Shown in pieces: positions 8,507 through 18,127 of a stretch of DNA of 64,000 nucleotides. The first letter of the stretch is position 1. Every line of letters begins with the position of its first letter. The DNA lies in contig NZ_JPKR02000003.1 of assembly GCF_000757425.2 (NCBI RefSeq), positions 1,736,001-1,800,000 of the forward strand, given 5' to 3'. Under the pieces are notes generated by a model that was given only the letters and a program-made list of their open reading frames with translations, ran no database searches and was not told where the DNA came from. The stretch comes from Tatumella morbirosei (GTDB lineage Bacteria > Pseudomonadota > Gammaproteobacteria > Enterobacterales > Enterobacteriaceae). Both the position numbers and the translations under genes were made by a program.

Positions 8507-10174
8507 GTGGCTCAATTCGTTTACAGCATGCATCGCGTGGGCAAAGTTGTCCCGCCAAAGCGGCATATCCTGAAGAACATCTCCCTGAGTTTTTTCCCGG
8601 GGGCCAAAATCGGGGTTCTGGGACTTAACGGTGCCGGTAAATCCACCCTGTTGCGCATTATGGCCGGTATTGATACCGACATTGAGGGTGAAGCACGTCC
8701 CCAGCCTGGCCTGAAAATTGGCTACCTGCCACAGGAGCCAAAACTTAATCCTGAACACACGGTGCGTGAATCCGTCGAGGAAGCCATGGCCGAAGTGGTC
8801 GGCGCCCTGAAGCGTCTGGATGAAGTTTATGCACTGTACGCCGACCCTGATGCAGACTTTGATAAGCTGGCTGCAGAACAGGGACGTCTGGAAGAAATCA
8901 TCCAGGCACATGACGGCCACAACCTTAACACTCAGTTTGAACGTGCAGCCGATGCGCTGCGTCTGCCCGACTGGGATGCAAAAATCGCCAATCTCTCCGG
9001 GGGGGAACGGCGTCGTGTCGCCCTATGCCGTCTGCTGTTAGAAAAACCTGACATGCTGCTGCTCGACGAACCGACCAACCACCTGGATGCTGAGTCTGTC
9101 GCCTGGCTGGAACGCTTCCTGCACGACTTCGAAGGTACGGTTGTGGCGATTACCCACGACCGTTACTTCCTGGATAATGTTGCCGGTTGGATCCTTGAAC
9201 TGGACCGTGGTGAAGGTATTCCATGGGAAGGTAACTACTCCTCCTGGCTGGAGCAGAAAGATCAGCGTCTGGCGCAGGAAGCCTCGTCTGAAGCGGCCCG
9301 TCGTAAATCTATCGAAAAAGAACTGGAATGGGTGCGTCAGGGGGCTAAAGGCCGTCAGTCTAAAGGTAAGGCCCGTCTGGCCCGCTTTGAAGAGCTGAAC
9401 AGCGTTGAGTACCAGAAACGTAACGAAACCAGTGAGCTGTTTATCCCGCCTGGTGCACGTTTGGGTGACAAAGTCGTTGAAGTGAACAACCTGAGCAAGA
9501 GCTACGGCGACCGGTTGCTTATCGATAACTTAAGTTTCTCAGTGCCGAAAGGGGCAATCGTTGGGATTATCGGGGCCAACGGCGCCGGTAAATCGACCCT
9601 GTTCCGTATGTTATCCGGACAGGAACAACCAGATTCAGGCAGCATTGAGCTGGGTGAAACCGTAAAACTGGCATCAGTGGACCAGTTCCGTGATGCGATG
9701 GACAACAGCAAAACGGTCTGGGAAGAAGTGTCCGGTGGTCAGGACATCATGAAAATTGGGAACTTTGAAATGCCGAGCCGCGCCTATGTGGGTCGTTTCA
9801 ACTTCAAAGGGACTGACCAGGGCAAGCGTGTCGGTGAGCTTTCCGGAGGTGAACGCGGACGCCTGCATCTGGCCAAACTGTTGCAGGTGGGCGGTAACCT
9901 GTTACTGCTCGATGAACCCACCAACGACCTGGACGTGGAAACCCTGCGGGCCCTGGAAAACGCCCTGCTGGAATTCCCGGGCTGTGCCATGGTGATCTCG
10001 CATGACCGCTGGTTCCTTGACCGTATCGCGACTCATATCCTTGACTACCAGGATGAAGGAAATGTCGCCTTCTTCGAAGGTAACTTCACTGAATATGAAG
10101 AGTACAAGAAACGGACTCTGGGGGCCGACGCACTGGAACCTAAACGTATTAAGTACAAGCGAATGACCAAGTAA
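8507..10174 (+). CDS. ettA: Energy-dependent translational throttle protein EttA
   Basis: ABC-F protein of 555 residues that binds the ribosomal E site and gates entry into elongation according to the ATP/ADP ratio. Two ABC domains are complete: Walker A GLNGAGKST and GANGAGKST, signatures LSGGERRRVALCR and LSGGERGRLHLAK, Walker B LLLDEPTNHLD and LLLDEPTNDLD. The basic linker (EKELEWVRQGAKGRQSKGKAR) between them is the P-site tRNA interaction motif. The sequence is nearly collinear with E. coli EttA, including the N-terminus MAQFVY, which fixes the GTG start at 8507. It stands opposite nadR as in E. coli. Confidence 0.97.
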   Translation: MAQFVYSMHRVGKVVPPKRHILKNISLSFFPGAKIGVLGLNGAGKSTLLRIMAGIDTDIEGEARPQPGLKIGYLPQEPKLNPEHTVRESVEEAMAEVVGALKRLDEVYALYADPDADFDKLAAEQGRLEEIIQAHDGHNLNTQFERAADALRLPDWDAKIANLSGGERRRVALCRLLLEKPDMLLLDEPTNHLDAESVAWLERFLHDFEGTVVAITHDRYFLDNVAGWILELDRGEGIPWEGNYSSWLEQKDQRLAQEASSEAARRKSIEKELEWVRQGAKGRQSKGKARLARFEELNSVEYQKRNETSELFIPPGARLGDKVVEVNNLSKSYGDRLLIDNLSFSVPKGAIVGIIGANGAGKSTLFRMLSGQEQPDSGSIELGETVKLASVDQFRDAMDNSKTVWEEVSGGQDIMKIGNFEMPSRAYVGRFNFKGTDQGKRVGELSGGERGRLHLAKLLQVGGNLLLLDEPTNDLDVETLRALENALLEFPGCAMVISHDRWFLDRIATHILDYQDEGNVAFFEGNFTEYEEYKKRTLGADALEPKRIKYKRMTK

Positions 10175-10182
10175 TATTGAGC

Positions 10183-10222
10183 CTGCCGGGCCGGCCATTG
10201 CTGGCCGCCCGGCAGCTTTATT
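10183..10222. terminator. Bidirectional terminator ettA / nadR
   Basis: A long GC-rich hairpin (CTGCCGGG-C-CGGCC against GGCCG-CCCGGCAG, 13 pairs with one bulge) sits between the convergent ettA and nadR genes. The plus-strand side is followed by CTTTATTT. It probably serves both genes. Confidence 0.75.
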
Positions 10223-10231
10223 TACCTGCGC

Positions 10232-11490
10232 TTAACGCTCACGGGTCGGGGGTAGCTGAGCGGCCGGATGTTCCAGCATATATTTCACCAGTTCAATGCA
10301 ACGCAGAAAGCGCGAATCATAGTCATCTTCCTCTACCCGCACATAACGAATATTGTTCTGCTCCAGCATCCCCAGCAACATGGTCTGAAATTCCCGCCGG
10401 TCAACCGAACTACCCAGGCTGCGTAAGCCATCTGCCACCCAGGGCACATTATTTTCCAGCACGATCACCAGATCGAAACGGTATTCATCGATCATCGCCT
10501 GGACAAACGGGTGCTGACGCCCTTCATATTTCAGGCAAAAAGCCTGGGTCGTGACGAAATCGGTATCAATAAAGGCCACTTTATTGGCATATTTTACTGC
10601 GAAATCAATATACTGGGCCTGACCAAGCGCGATTTTGTCGTAATCAGAGTATTGCAGTGCAATTTCATCTCCACCCAGGTGAGAAAACACATAATCACGG
10701 CCATATTCCCATGCACTGGTGGTATTAAAAATATTTGCCAGCTTATTCACCAGGGTGGATTTCCCACTGGATTCGCCGCCCAGTAACGCGACTTTACGGA
10801 CAAAAAACGGTTTTACCTCGGTCGGGATATAATCCCAGTAACGGAAGGGATCCTGACGGATCTGCTTGCCACTGATGTTCATAAATGAACGATCAGGATC
10901 AACCAGTACTGCCTGTATCGACAGATGTTTTTCGAACATCGGCGCATCGGCAGCCTCGCTGGTGTACACTTTATCAGGCACAATCCCCTTCGCGGCCAGG
11001 AACTGTTTCATGCCGTGGCTCCAGACATCCCAACCGTGCGGATAAGGTTCCATCCCTTCCTCATTGAAAGAGTGGATACGGATATTTTTCTGGTACTTGA
11101 AGGTCTGTAACAACCAGCGTAAACGGTCGCTGGTGGTGGGCTGTTCAGACATCGAGCTGTTTTCAAATAGCAGACGATCCCGCGGATCGTCGTGCCCCAT
11201 AATGATATGCAGTTCATCAACCTGACTACAGGCTCGCTGTATCAGGTAGATATGACCGGTATGCAGCGGGTAGAATTTACCAAATACGACCCCGACTGTT
11301 TTTGCCGTCGGGGAAACTCCAGCCCAAGAAAACGATGTAACGCCTCCAGTTTTCGGGCGCTGGGGCTGTTAATTTTGGCGTTAATCAACTGACTCAGATA
11401 ACCCTTGGTCATATCGCAGGCATCCGCCACCTGTTGCAAGGTGTATCCTTGCTGACGAATTGCCTTTTTCAGATAGTCATAAGTCGACAT
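10232..11490 (-). pseudogene. nadR: NadR (NAD regulator / NMN adenylyltransferase / NR kinase), frameshifted
   Basis: Trifunctional NAD salvage protein: N-terminal helix-turn-helix repressor of NAD synthesis genes, central NMN adenylyltransferase, C-terminal ribosylnicotinamide kinase. Here it is split. The first frame (11490 to 11242) encodes the HTH part up to HRFLGLEFPRRQK and then leaves the family sequence. The rest continues in the -1 frame, where GVVFGKFYPLHTGH (adenylyltransferase signature) and then GHDDPRDR through the kinase Walker A GGESSGKST to the end near 10232 are intact. The break is near 11300-11310 at a run of five A; one extra A would give 419 residues with family spacing. 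A sequencing error, a true mutation or slippage cannot be told apart here. Confidence 0.85.
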
Positions 11491-11608
11491 TCATTGCCTC
11501 TTGTCATCTGCCGGACAGCTGTCTGGCATCCACTTTGCTGCGCTGCCGGATATCGGGTATTTCAGGGGTAACGGAACCGGCCACCGAAAGCTGACCAGCT
11601 CTTTATTC

Positions 11609-12994
11609 TCATGCAAGTTCTTCTAACACATCCAGAGCATCTGACAGTTTTTTGACCGGATAAACCCTCATCCCTTCCGGAGGCTTTTTCGGGGCATTGG
11701 CAGCAGGGACTATTGCGCGACGAAAACCGTGTTTTGCTGCCTCTGAAATTCGTTCCTGACCGCTGGGTACCGGACGAATTTCTCCGGCAAGCCCCACTTC
11801 TCCAAAAATAACCAAATCCTGTGGCAATGGCCGATCCCGCAGGCTGGAAACCATCGCCAGCAGCAATGCCAGATCGGCACTGGTTTCGGTCACTTTGACC
11901 CCACCCACCACGTTGACGAAGACATCCTGATCAGCCATTTGCAATCCGCCATGCCGGTGCAGCACTGCCAGTAAAATGGCTAAACGATTCTGCTCCAGGC
12001 CGACCGCCACCCGACGGGGATTACCCATCATCGAATGATCGACCAGTGCCTGAATTTCCACCAGCAACGGCCTCGTCCCTTCCCAAATCACCACCACGGA
12101 ACTGCCCGAGGTGATCTCATCGCCCCGCGACAGGAAAATGGCTGAGGGATTGCTGACTTCCCGCATTCCCTGCTCTGTCATGGCAAATACCCCCAGCTCA
12201 TTCACCGCACCGAAACGATTTTTATGGCTGCGCAGGGTACGGAACCGGGAATCTGCATCGCCATCCAGCAATACCGAACAGTCAATACAGTGTTCCAGTA
12301 CTTTAGGCCCGGCCAGAGATCCATCTTTGGTGACATGACCGACCATAACGATTGCCACGTCGTGCATTTTGGCAAATCGCGTCAGATAAGCGGCGGTTTC
12401 ACGAACCTGTGCCACACTGCCAGGTGAGGACTGAATATCGGCCATATGCATTACCTGAATGGAGTCAATGACCATCAGACGTGGTTTTTCTTCCGAGGCA
12501 ATCTGGCAGATTTGCTCAATGCTGGTCTCTGAGAGCATATTAAGGTTATCTGTCGGCAGACCCAAACGATGGGCACGCATCGCCACCTGTTGCAGAGACT
12601 CTTCCCCGGTCACGTACAGCGTTTTCATCTGCTCGCCGAGTTTGCATAAGGTCTGTAACAGTAATGTCGACTTCCCTGCCCCCGGATTTCCGCCAATTAA
12701 AATAGCACTGCCCGGCACGACACCGCCTCCCAGCACCCGGTCGAACTCCTTAAACCCGGTACTGAAACGAGGTAAAGCTTCCAGGCTTATCTCTGAAAGC
12801 TTCTGTACTTTAGAAACACCCGCACTGCCAGCATAGCCCGACAATCGCTCATTTCTGGCCGCGGTGGGGGTCGCAGCAATCCGCACCTCAGTGATACTGT
12901 TCCATGCCTGGCAGGCACTGCATTGTCCCTGCCAGCGCGGATAATCCGCACCGCACTCATTACAAACGTATGCACGTTTTACCGCTTTGGCCAA
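11609..12994 (-). CDS. radA: DNA repair/recombination protein RadA
   Basis: RecA-like ATPase and branch-migration helicase in recombinational repair, 461 residues. It shows the C4 zinc finger (C11, C14, C25, C28), Walker A GGNPGAGKST, the RadA-specific KNRFG motif and a C-terminal Lon-protease-like domain (GGVKVTETSADLALLLAM; FGEVGLAGEIRPVP). The start codon is TTG at 12994 with a GAGGAG site; it gives the E. coli N-terminus MAKAxKRA. It lies 15 bp after serB on the same strand and upstream of nadR, the E. coli order, so serB-radA form an operon. Confidence 0.97.
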   Translation of the reverse strand: MAKAVKRAYVCNECGADYPRWQGQCSACQAWNSITEVRIAATPTAARNERLSGYAGSAGVSKVQKLSEISLEALPRFSTGFKEFDRVLGGGVVPGSAILIGGNPGAGKSTLLLQTLCKLGEQMKTLYVTGEESLQQVAMRAHRLGLPTDNLNMLSETSIEQICQIASEEKPRLMVIDSIQVMHMADIQSSPGSVAQVRETAAYLTRFAKMHDVAIVMVGHVTKDGSLAGPKVLEHCIDCSVLLDGDADSRFRTLRSHKNRFGAVNELGVFAMTEQGMREVSNPSAIFLSRGDEITSGSSVVVIWEGTRPLLVEIQALVDHSMMGNPRRVAVGLEQNRLAILLAVLHRHGGLQMADQDVFVNVVGGVKVTETSADLALLLAMVSSLRDRPLPQDLVIFGEVGLAGEIRPVPSGQERISEAAKHGFRRAIVPAANAPKKPPEGMRVYPVKKLSDALDVLEELA

Positions 12995-13008
12995 AACGAC
13001 TCCTCAGC

Positions 13009-13986
13009 TTATCGTTGTTCGTGGATCCGACCACCACTCAGAATACAGAGTACCCCCGTCAGAGAGGCATTGCGGATAGTCACCGCGGCCTTTTCATTGA
13101 CCTTAGGTTTGGCATGATAGGCAATCCCTAATCCGGCAGCTTTCATCATCAACAGATCATTGGCACCATCACCGATTGCAATGGTCTGGTTTTTAGGAAT
13201 ATCAAACCGGGCAGCCAGTTTTTCCAGAGTCACCGCTTTATGTTTTGCATCCACAATGGTGCCCAGTACGTTACCCGTCAAGCGGCCATCATAGATTTCC
13301 AGCTCATTGGCGACAGCAGCCACCAAATCCAGCTCATCACGCAGATAGTCAGCAAAAAAAGTAAAGCCGCCGGAAGCAATAGCCACTTTCCAGCCATACG
13401 ACTGCAGTTCAGCGACCATTTTCCGCAGACCCGGCATTAACGGCAGCTCATCACGCACCTGTTTCAGGATTGATGCATCGGCATCTTTCAGCGCTGCGAC
13501 ACGCTGGCGCAGGCTGGCTTCAAAATCCAGCTCACCCCGCATAGCCCGTTCGGTCACTTCCGCAACCTGCTCACCACACCCGGCCAGTTTGGCGATTTCA
13601 TCGATACATTCGATCTCTATCGCAGTGGAGTCCATATCCATCACCAGTAACCCCGGGGTTTTCAGGTGTGGTAATGCACCCAGTGGCACCACATCCAGGC
13701 CACTCTCATGGGCCAGTTTACTGGCTCGCGGGGTCAGGGAACCGGCCAGCCGGATCACCTGTACATCCTCGACAGACCAGCCACTGACGATCACCATGGC
13801 AGCACCCAGAAGGTGTTGATAATCGGTCAGGCGCTGTTTATCCAGCCCCTGTCCGTAAAGTAACCAGCCAGTACTGCCGGCACGATAATCCAGTGGCATA
13901 ACTTCGTCACCACTTAAAGATAAAGGCAGACCTGGCCATTGCGCGACATCCGCAGGCAGATCACACCAGGTAAGACGGTTTGGCAT
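13009..13986 (-). CDS. serB: Phosphoserine phosphatase SerB
   Basis: Last enzyme of serine synthesis, hydrolysing O-phosphoserine to serine, 325 residues (E. coli 322). The HAD phosphatase core starts near residue 115 with the nucleophile motif DMDSTAIEIE; further motifs are ASGGFTFFADYL and the acidic GDGANDLLMMKAAGLGIAYHAKP. The N-terminal third is the small regulatory domain found in enterobacterial SerB. The ATG at 13986 has a CAGGAG site. It is divergent from ytjB over a 118-bp gap, as in E. coli. Confidence 0.97.
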   Translation of the reverse strand: MPNRLTWCDLPADVAQWPGLPLSLSGDEVMPLDYRAGSTGWLLYGQGLDKQRLTDYQHLLGAAMVIVSGWSVEDVQVIRLAGSLTPRASKLAHESGLDVVPLGALPHLKTPGLLVMDMDSTAIEIECIDEIAKLAGCGEQVAEVTERAMRGELDFEASLRQRVAALKDADASILKQVRDELPLMPGLRKMVAELQSYGWKVAIASGGFTFFADYLRDELDLVAAVANELEIYDGRLTGNVLGTIVDAKHKAVTLEKLAARFDIPKNQTIAIGDGANDLLMMKAAGLGIAYHAKPKVNEKAAVTIRNASLTGVLCILSGGRIHEQR

Positions 13987-14104
13987 CAGAGCTCCTGTAG
14001 GGGGACAACAAAACCACGCAAGAGGCTACCCCGAGTGCAGCTATTCTGGCAACATAAACCATAAGTCATTACGATTATTCGCCCAGGAATGAGACACGCC
14101 GCCC

Positions 14105-14815
14105 ATGGCACAACAGAAAATCAGGTTTACACTGCACCGCACAGTGATCACACTGGCCTGTCTGGCGTTACTGGTGCTACTGATGCAGGGAGCCTCCTGG
14201 TTCAGCCTGAACAGCCAGAAAGTCCAGTCGACTCAGGTCCGGCAACTGGCCGGGACCCTTTCCCGCCAGGTCGCATTCAGTCTGGTTCCGCTGCTGGCTG
14301 ACAGCAACAATCAGCAGGGCAGGATTGAAGCAATTTTACAACAACTGACGACCAACAGCCGGATACTGGATGCCTCGGTCTATGACACCAACGGTGCACT
14401 GGTTGCTCACAGCGGAGAAAGCATCCCGGTCAGGGACCGTCTCGGTCTGGACGGGCAACGTGCCGGCAGCTATTTCAATCATCAGATTGTCCAGCCGGTA
14501 CAGGGAAAAAACGGACCGCTAGGTTTTTTACGACTGACGCTGGATACCCATGTGCTGGCCACCGAATCCCGGCAGGTAGATAACACGACCAATATTTTGC
14601 GGCTGATGATGTTGTTGGCACTGGCTATTGGCCTGGTGCTGAGCCGGACTCTGCTGAAAAACCGGCGCAGTCACTGGCAGCAGTCACCGTTCCTGCTGAC
14701 GGCCAGCCAGCCAGTACCGGCGGAACCTGAGAGCGACCAGCACCCTCCCCCGGCCAGAAAAGCGCCGGCCAAAAATGCCCGTCCTCCCCGCAACCGTAAA
14801 AAACGCCGCACTTAA
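14105..14815 (+). CDS. ytjB: YtjB/Smp family membrane protein
   Basis: Inner-membrane protein of the Smp (YtjB) family, 236 residues. A first transmembrane helix (residues 12-32) and a second near 165-185 (ILRLMMLLALAIGLVLS) enclose a periplasmic domain with ILDASVYDTNGALVAHSGE. The C-terminal tail is longer than in E. coli (214 residues) and very rich in proline, lysine and arginine (PPRNRKKRRT). Its place divergent from serB supports the assignment. Function is unknown in the family. Confidence 0.85.
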   Translation: MAQQKIRFTLHRTVITLACLALLVLLMQGASWFSLNSQKVQSTQVRQLAGTLSRQVAFSLVPLLADSNNQQGRIEAILQQLTTNSRILDASVYDTNGALVAHSGESIPVRDRLGLDGQRAGSYFNHQIVQPVQGKNGPLGFLRLTLDTHVLATESRQVDNTTNILRLMMLLALAIGLVLSRTLLKNRRSHWQQSPFLLTASQPVPAEPESDQHPPPARKAPAKNARPPRNRKKRRT

Positions 14816-14839
14816 CGCCAGACCCGCCACAGCCTGCAA

Positions 14840-14870
14840 GCCTGTTCACAAATAGTGAACAGGCCTCTGC
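14840..14870 (+). terminator. Terminator-like hairpin after ytjB
   Basis: A perfect 10-bp stem (GCCTGTTCAC / GTGAACAGGC) with the 5-base loop AAATA, 25 bases after the ytjB stop, followed by CTCTGCTTT. The T-run is short. Confidence 0.6.
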
Positions 14871-15084
14871 TTTAAATGTTAATTTCGTGTAACGACAATC
14901 TCTGCCATGCTTATCGACAATTCGCTGCAGGTTAGGCGCCTGAACTGCATTGTTGTCACCAAATCAGGAAAAATCGGTAAGCAAAGTGGCAATGCATTTC
15001 TATACTTAGCCCATCAGCCGCAACTCTTTGCGGCACACACCGCAGTCTTAAACAGATTCATCACCAATGATGAGGAACCAGACA

Positions 15085-15612
15085 ATGCCATTATCTGACC
15101 TGACTAATAAGTACCACATTGATATCGAAGAGACCCACAAGGCAAAGGATTATGTGTTTAATCACACCATGATTCGTGTCAAAGACCTGCCGAAAGCCAT
15201 CGATTTCTACAGCCGGATTCTTGGATTCATTCCGGTATATGAAGAACGTTTCGAAGAGGCAGCTTTTACCATCGTTTATCTGGTGCGTCGTCCGTTATCC
15301 GATATCCCACAGGATGACCAGCAACGGAAACAATGGGCTCTAAGCCAGCCCGGCGTTCTGGAACTGACCTGGAACCATGGCACAGAAAAACAGGCCGGTT
15401 TTCACTATCACAATGGAAATTCAGAGCCTCAGGGCTTTGGCCATTTGTGTGTCAGCGTACCCGATGTACGCCAGGCCTGTGAGCGTTTTGAACAGCTTTC
15501 GGTGCCTTTTCAGAAAAAACTCTCTGAGGGCCGTATGAACTATGTGGCCTTTATTAAGGATCCTGACGGCTACTGGATTGAGATTCTTCAACCCACCCCG
15601 CTGGATGACTAA
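15085..15612 (+). CDS. Lactoylglutathione lyase (glyoxalase I), long Zn-type
   Basis: Converts the hemithioacetal of methylglyoxal and glutathione to S-lactoylglutathione. 175 residues in two VOC modules, longer than the Ni-dependent E. coli GloA (135) and like the eukaryotic and Pseudomonas Zn-type enzymes. The metal ligands appear at H27 (FNHTMIRVKD), E93 (VLELTW), H120 (GFGHLCVSV) and E166 (WIEILQP). The ATG at 15085 has GAGGA upstream; the ATG at 15067 would add six residues of poor match. It heads a row with an aldehyde dehydrogenase, which suggests a joint role in 2-oxoaldehyde detoxification. Confidence 0.88.
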   Translation: MPLSDLTNKYHIDIEETHKAKDYVFNHTMIRVKDLPKAIDFYSRILGFIPVYEERFEEAAFTIVYLVRRPLSDIPQDDQQRKQWALSQPGVLELTWNHGTEKQAGFHYHNGNSEPQGFGHLCVSVPDVRQACERFEQLSVPFQKKLSEGRMNYVAFIKDPDGYWIEILQPTPLDD

Positions 15613-15662
15613 CTATCCGTTTACCGTGGCTATCGCTAGCCTTCAACTGTACCGGAGTATTT

Positions 15663-17123
15663 ATGACCCAATATAATCACCTGCTGCCTGATTCGCCCGC
15701 CCATTTCATTAACGGAAAATGGGTAAAATCATCACAACACGATGATGTTCTGAATCCAGCCACTGGCAAAGTTATTTGTCAGGTGGCGAAGGGCGATAAA
15801 GAGATGGTCGATAAAGCGGTAGAGGCAGCCGTAAAAGCGCAGAAAGCCTGGGCCAACAAGCCCCAGCCAGAGCGTGCGACTTTTCTGGAAGCCTGGATTG
15901 AACAGATTAAACAAAATCACGAGGCCCTGGCAACACTGCTGACCACCGAGCAAGGTAAACCGCTCAGTGAATCCCGTGGTGAAGTCGATATGGCCATCAC
16001 AATGCTGCGTTACGCAGCTAATTTCGCCTGGAAACGACAGGGGGATGTACTGGCCCCCTCAGCACCTCACCAGCATTCGGTAACCCGGGAAGTGCCGCTG
16101 GGTGTCATTGGCGCGATTATTCCCTGGAATTTTCCGCTGGCACTGTTCCTGCGTAAGGCTGCCCCTGCTCTGATTGCCGGCAACTCGATTGTGATTAAGC
16201 CCAGCGAGGTTACTCCACTCAGCTCACTGGCGCTGGCAACACTGAGCCAGAAGGCGGGGATTCCTGAAGGTATTGTCAATGTGGTGTGTGGAGAAGGACG
16301 CGTGGTCGGAGACGCGATAGTCAAACATCCTGGCACCGCACTGATTACCATGACCGGATCAACCCGCGCCGGTAAAGAAATCATGAAGAATGCCGCAGAA
16401 AAAGTGATTCCGGTATCGCTGGAACTAGGCGGTAAAGCACCGTTTATTGTCATGGCGGATGCGGATATTGATAAAGCTGCGCGCGATGCAGTGAATTCGC
16501 GCATGGCAAACTGCGGACAGGTCTGTATCTGTAACGAAAGAACCTATGTTCAGCGGGCAGTATACGATAAGTTTATCCGGGCTTTAGAGAAAGCTGCTCA
16601 GGAAATCGTGGTCGGTGACCCGTTGCAGGAAGGCACTATTGTCGGCCCGAAAGTCTCACCGGCAGAAAAACAGCATGTCGATGAGCTACTGGAAACCACC
16701 CTTAAAGAGGGCGGAAAAATCCTCTGGCAGGCAAAATTGCCACAGGATCCGGAACTGTCAAAAGGTAACTGGGTTGCTCCGGTGATAGTTACTGATTTAC
16801 CGGAAGATGCAACCATCCTCAGTGAAGAGGTGTTCGGTCCGGTGCTGCCAGTGGTGGTATTTGATACTCAGGAAGAGGTCATCGAAAAAGCTAATGCTGC
16901 TGAATATGGCCTGAGTTCTTACCTGTATACCAGCAGCCTGTCGACAGCGTTCCAGATTTCCGATCAACTGGAATATGGTGAGGTTTATATCAACCGATTC
17001 GGACCGGAAGAGATTAATGGCTTCCATGCCGGATGGAAACTCTCCGGACTGGGCGGGGATGACGGCGAATATGGCTATCAGCTGTACATCAAACGTAAGA
17101 CCGTCTATATCGATTATCAGTAA
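15663..17123 (+). CDS. Aldehyde dehydrogenase, AldA-like
   Basis: NAD(P)-dependent aldehyde dehydrogenase, 486 residues. The catalytic cysteine is C288 in GQVC and the general base E254 in LELGGK; the Rossmann part has PWNFPL and TGSTRAGKEI. The C-terminal NGFHAGWKLSGLGGDDG matches E. coli AldA (lactaldehyde/glycolaldehyde dehydrogenase, 479 residues) better than GabD or BetB. The gene starts 50 bp after glyoxalase I with a CCGGAG site. Oxidation of lactaldehyde or another short aldehyde formed from methylglyoxal is the likely role, but substrate assignment is inference. Confidence 0.85.
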   Translation: MTQYNHLLPDSPAHFINGKWVKSSQHDDVLNPATGKVICQVAKGDKEMVDKAVEAAVKAQKAWANKPQPERATFLEAWIEQIKQNHEALATLLTTEQGKPLSESRGEVDMAITMLRYAANFAWKRQGDVLAPSAPHQHSVTREVPLGVIGAIIPWNFPLALFLRKAAPALIAGNSIVIKPSEVTPLSSLALATLSQKAGIPEGIVNVVCGEGRVVGDAIVKHPGTALITMTGSTRAGKEIMKNAAEKVIPVSLELGGKAPFIVMADADIDKAARDAVNSRMANCGQVCICNERTYVQRAVYDKFIRALEKAAQEIVVGDPLQEGTIVGPKVSPAEKQHVDELLETTLKEGGKILWQAKLPQDPELSKGNWVAPVIVTDLPEDATILSEEVFGPVLPVVVFDTQEEVIEKANAAEYGLSSYLYTSSLSTAFQISDQLEYGEVYINRFGPEEINGFHAGWKLSGLGGDDGEYGYQLYIKRKTVYIDYQ

Positions 17124-17135
17124 TCTGCTATACCC

Positions 17136-17160
17136 CGGGGCGCGTCCTGTGCCCCGTTTT
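17136..17160 (+). terminator. Terminator after aldA-like gene
   Basis: GC-rich hairpin (CGGGGC / GCCCCG, extendable with wobble pairs) directly followed by TTTT, 13 bases after the stop codon. Typical rho-independent terminator shape. Confidence 0.7.
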
Positions 17161-17210
17161 ACGTCTGACTGAGCGGCGTAGACAGCATGCCCTGAATAAC
17201 AGGACTTATT

Positions 17211-18101
17211 ATGAATGTGTTACTGATCCTCTGCCTGTTGCTGGGGATTTTTGTCCGACGGTTTATCACGTTTCCTGAACAACTGGTGCCTTGTTTTAAC
17301 TGGTGGCTGATAAGTATTGCCCTACCCTGCGTTATCCTGACCCTGATCCCGCATACCCGGTTCGATAGCTCAAGCCTGTTCCCCGTGCTGAGCATGTGGC
17401 TGGTATTCCTCGGGGCGCTGATACTGGCGGTAGTCGCCTGCCGGTTTGCCGGCTGGTCGCGGGAAGTCTGCGGGGTATTAATTCTGGTCGCGGGTATCGG
17501 TAACACGTCGTTTATGGGATATCCCATTATTTCCGGATATTACGGAGCCGACGGACTGAAAACTGCGGTAATTGCCGATCAGCTGGGCAGCTTTATTATC
17601 CTGTCCACGGCCGGAGTTATTGTGATGGCACTTTGCTCTGGTCACCAGGTGAGCGTAAAACAGGTCACAAAGCGGATAATCACCTTTCCACCCTTTGTTG
17701 CCCTGGTCGCGAGCCTGTTGCTAAAACTGACCAATGGACTGCCGGACGTGTTGCAATCACCGGTGGCCAGTATCGGAGCGACCATGACTCCGTTGGCACT
17801 GTTTACCGTTGGATTACAGATCCAGCTGCGCCCGCCTCGCCGGCTGTTTATCCCGTTGCTGGCTGGGACAATATGGAAGCTGTTAGCAGCCCCGGTATTG
17901 GTGCTGTTCGCCTCGTTGCTTTTCCCTGTCAGTACTGAAGTCAGAAATATATCAGTACTACAGGCGGGTATGGCCCCGATGATAGCGGCGGCGATTATGG
18001 CGCAACGGGCGGGGCTAAAGCCGGAACTGGCCACAGCATTACAAAGTTACGGTATTTTATTTTCCTTCGTCACCATTGTCGGATGGCATGGAGTGTTATG
18101 A
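17211..18101 (+). CDS. AEC family transporter (auxin efflux carrier type)
   Basis: Membrane permease of 296 residues with about ten helices in two inverted halves, as in bacterial AEC proteins that move carboxylates such as malate. Family features are the broken helices near GIGNTSFMGYPIISGYYG (about 95-115) and QAGMAPMIAAAIMAQRAGL near the end (about 245-265). It begins with an AGGACTT site 50 bp after the terminator of the aldA-like gene. The LysR gene follows 26 bp downstream without a visible promoter, so the two are probably cotranscribed. Substrate unknown. Confidence 0.85.
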   Translation: MNVLLILCLLLGIFVRRFITFPEQLVPCFNWWLISIALPCVILTLIPHTRFDSSSLFPVLSMWLVFLGALILAVVACRFAGWSREVCGVLILVAGIGNTSFMGYPIISGYYGADGLKTAVIADQLGSFIILSTAGVIVMALCSGHQVSVKQVTKRIITFPPFVALVASLLLKLTNGLPDVLQSPVASIGATMTPLALFTVGLQIQLRPPRRLFIPLLAGTIWKLLAAPVLVLFASLLFPVSTEVRNISVLQAGMAPMIAAAIMAQRAGLKPELATALQSYGILFSFVTIVGWHGVL

Positions 18102-18127
18102 CCGTTTAACGCGGTTAAGGAGTCGCT

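Noticed and set aside
11290-11315. Programmed -1 frameshift in nadR
   Set aside because: The site is not an in-frame X XXY YYZ heptamer and no downstream pseudoknot was recognised; simple mutation or sequencing error is more likely, so recoding is kept only as a remote option.
11524-11539. Sigma-54-like sequence TGGCATCCACTTTGCT on the plus strand
   Set aside because: Spacing fits, but it lies between nadR and radA, both on the minus strand, and would only drive antisense RNA into radA. No activator sites and no downstream gene; chance match.
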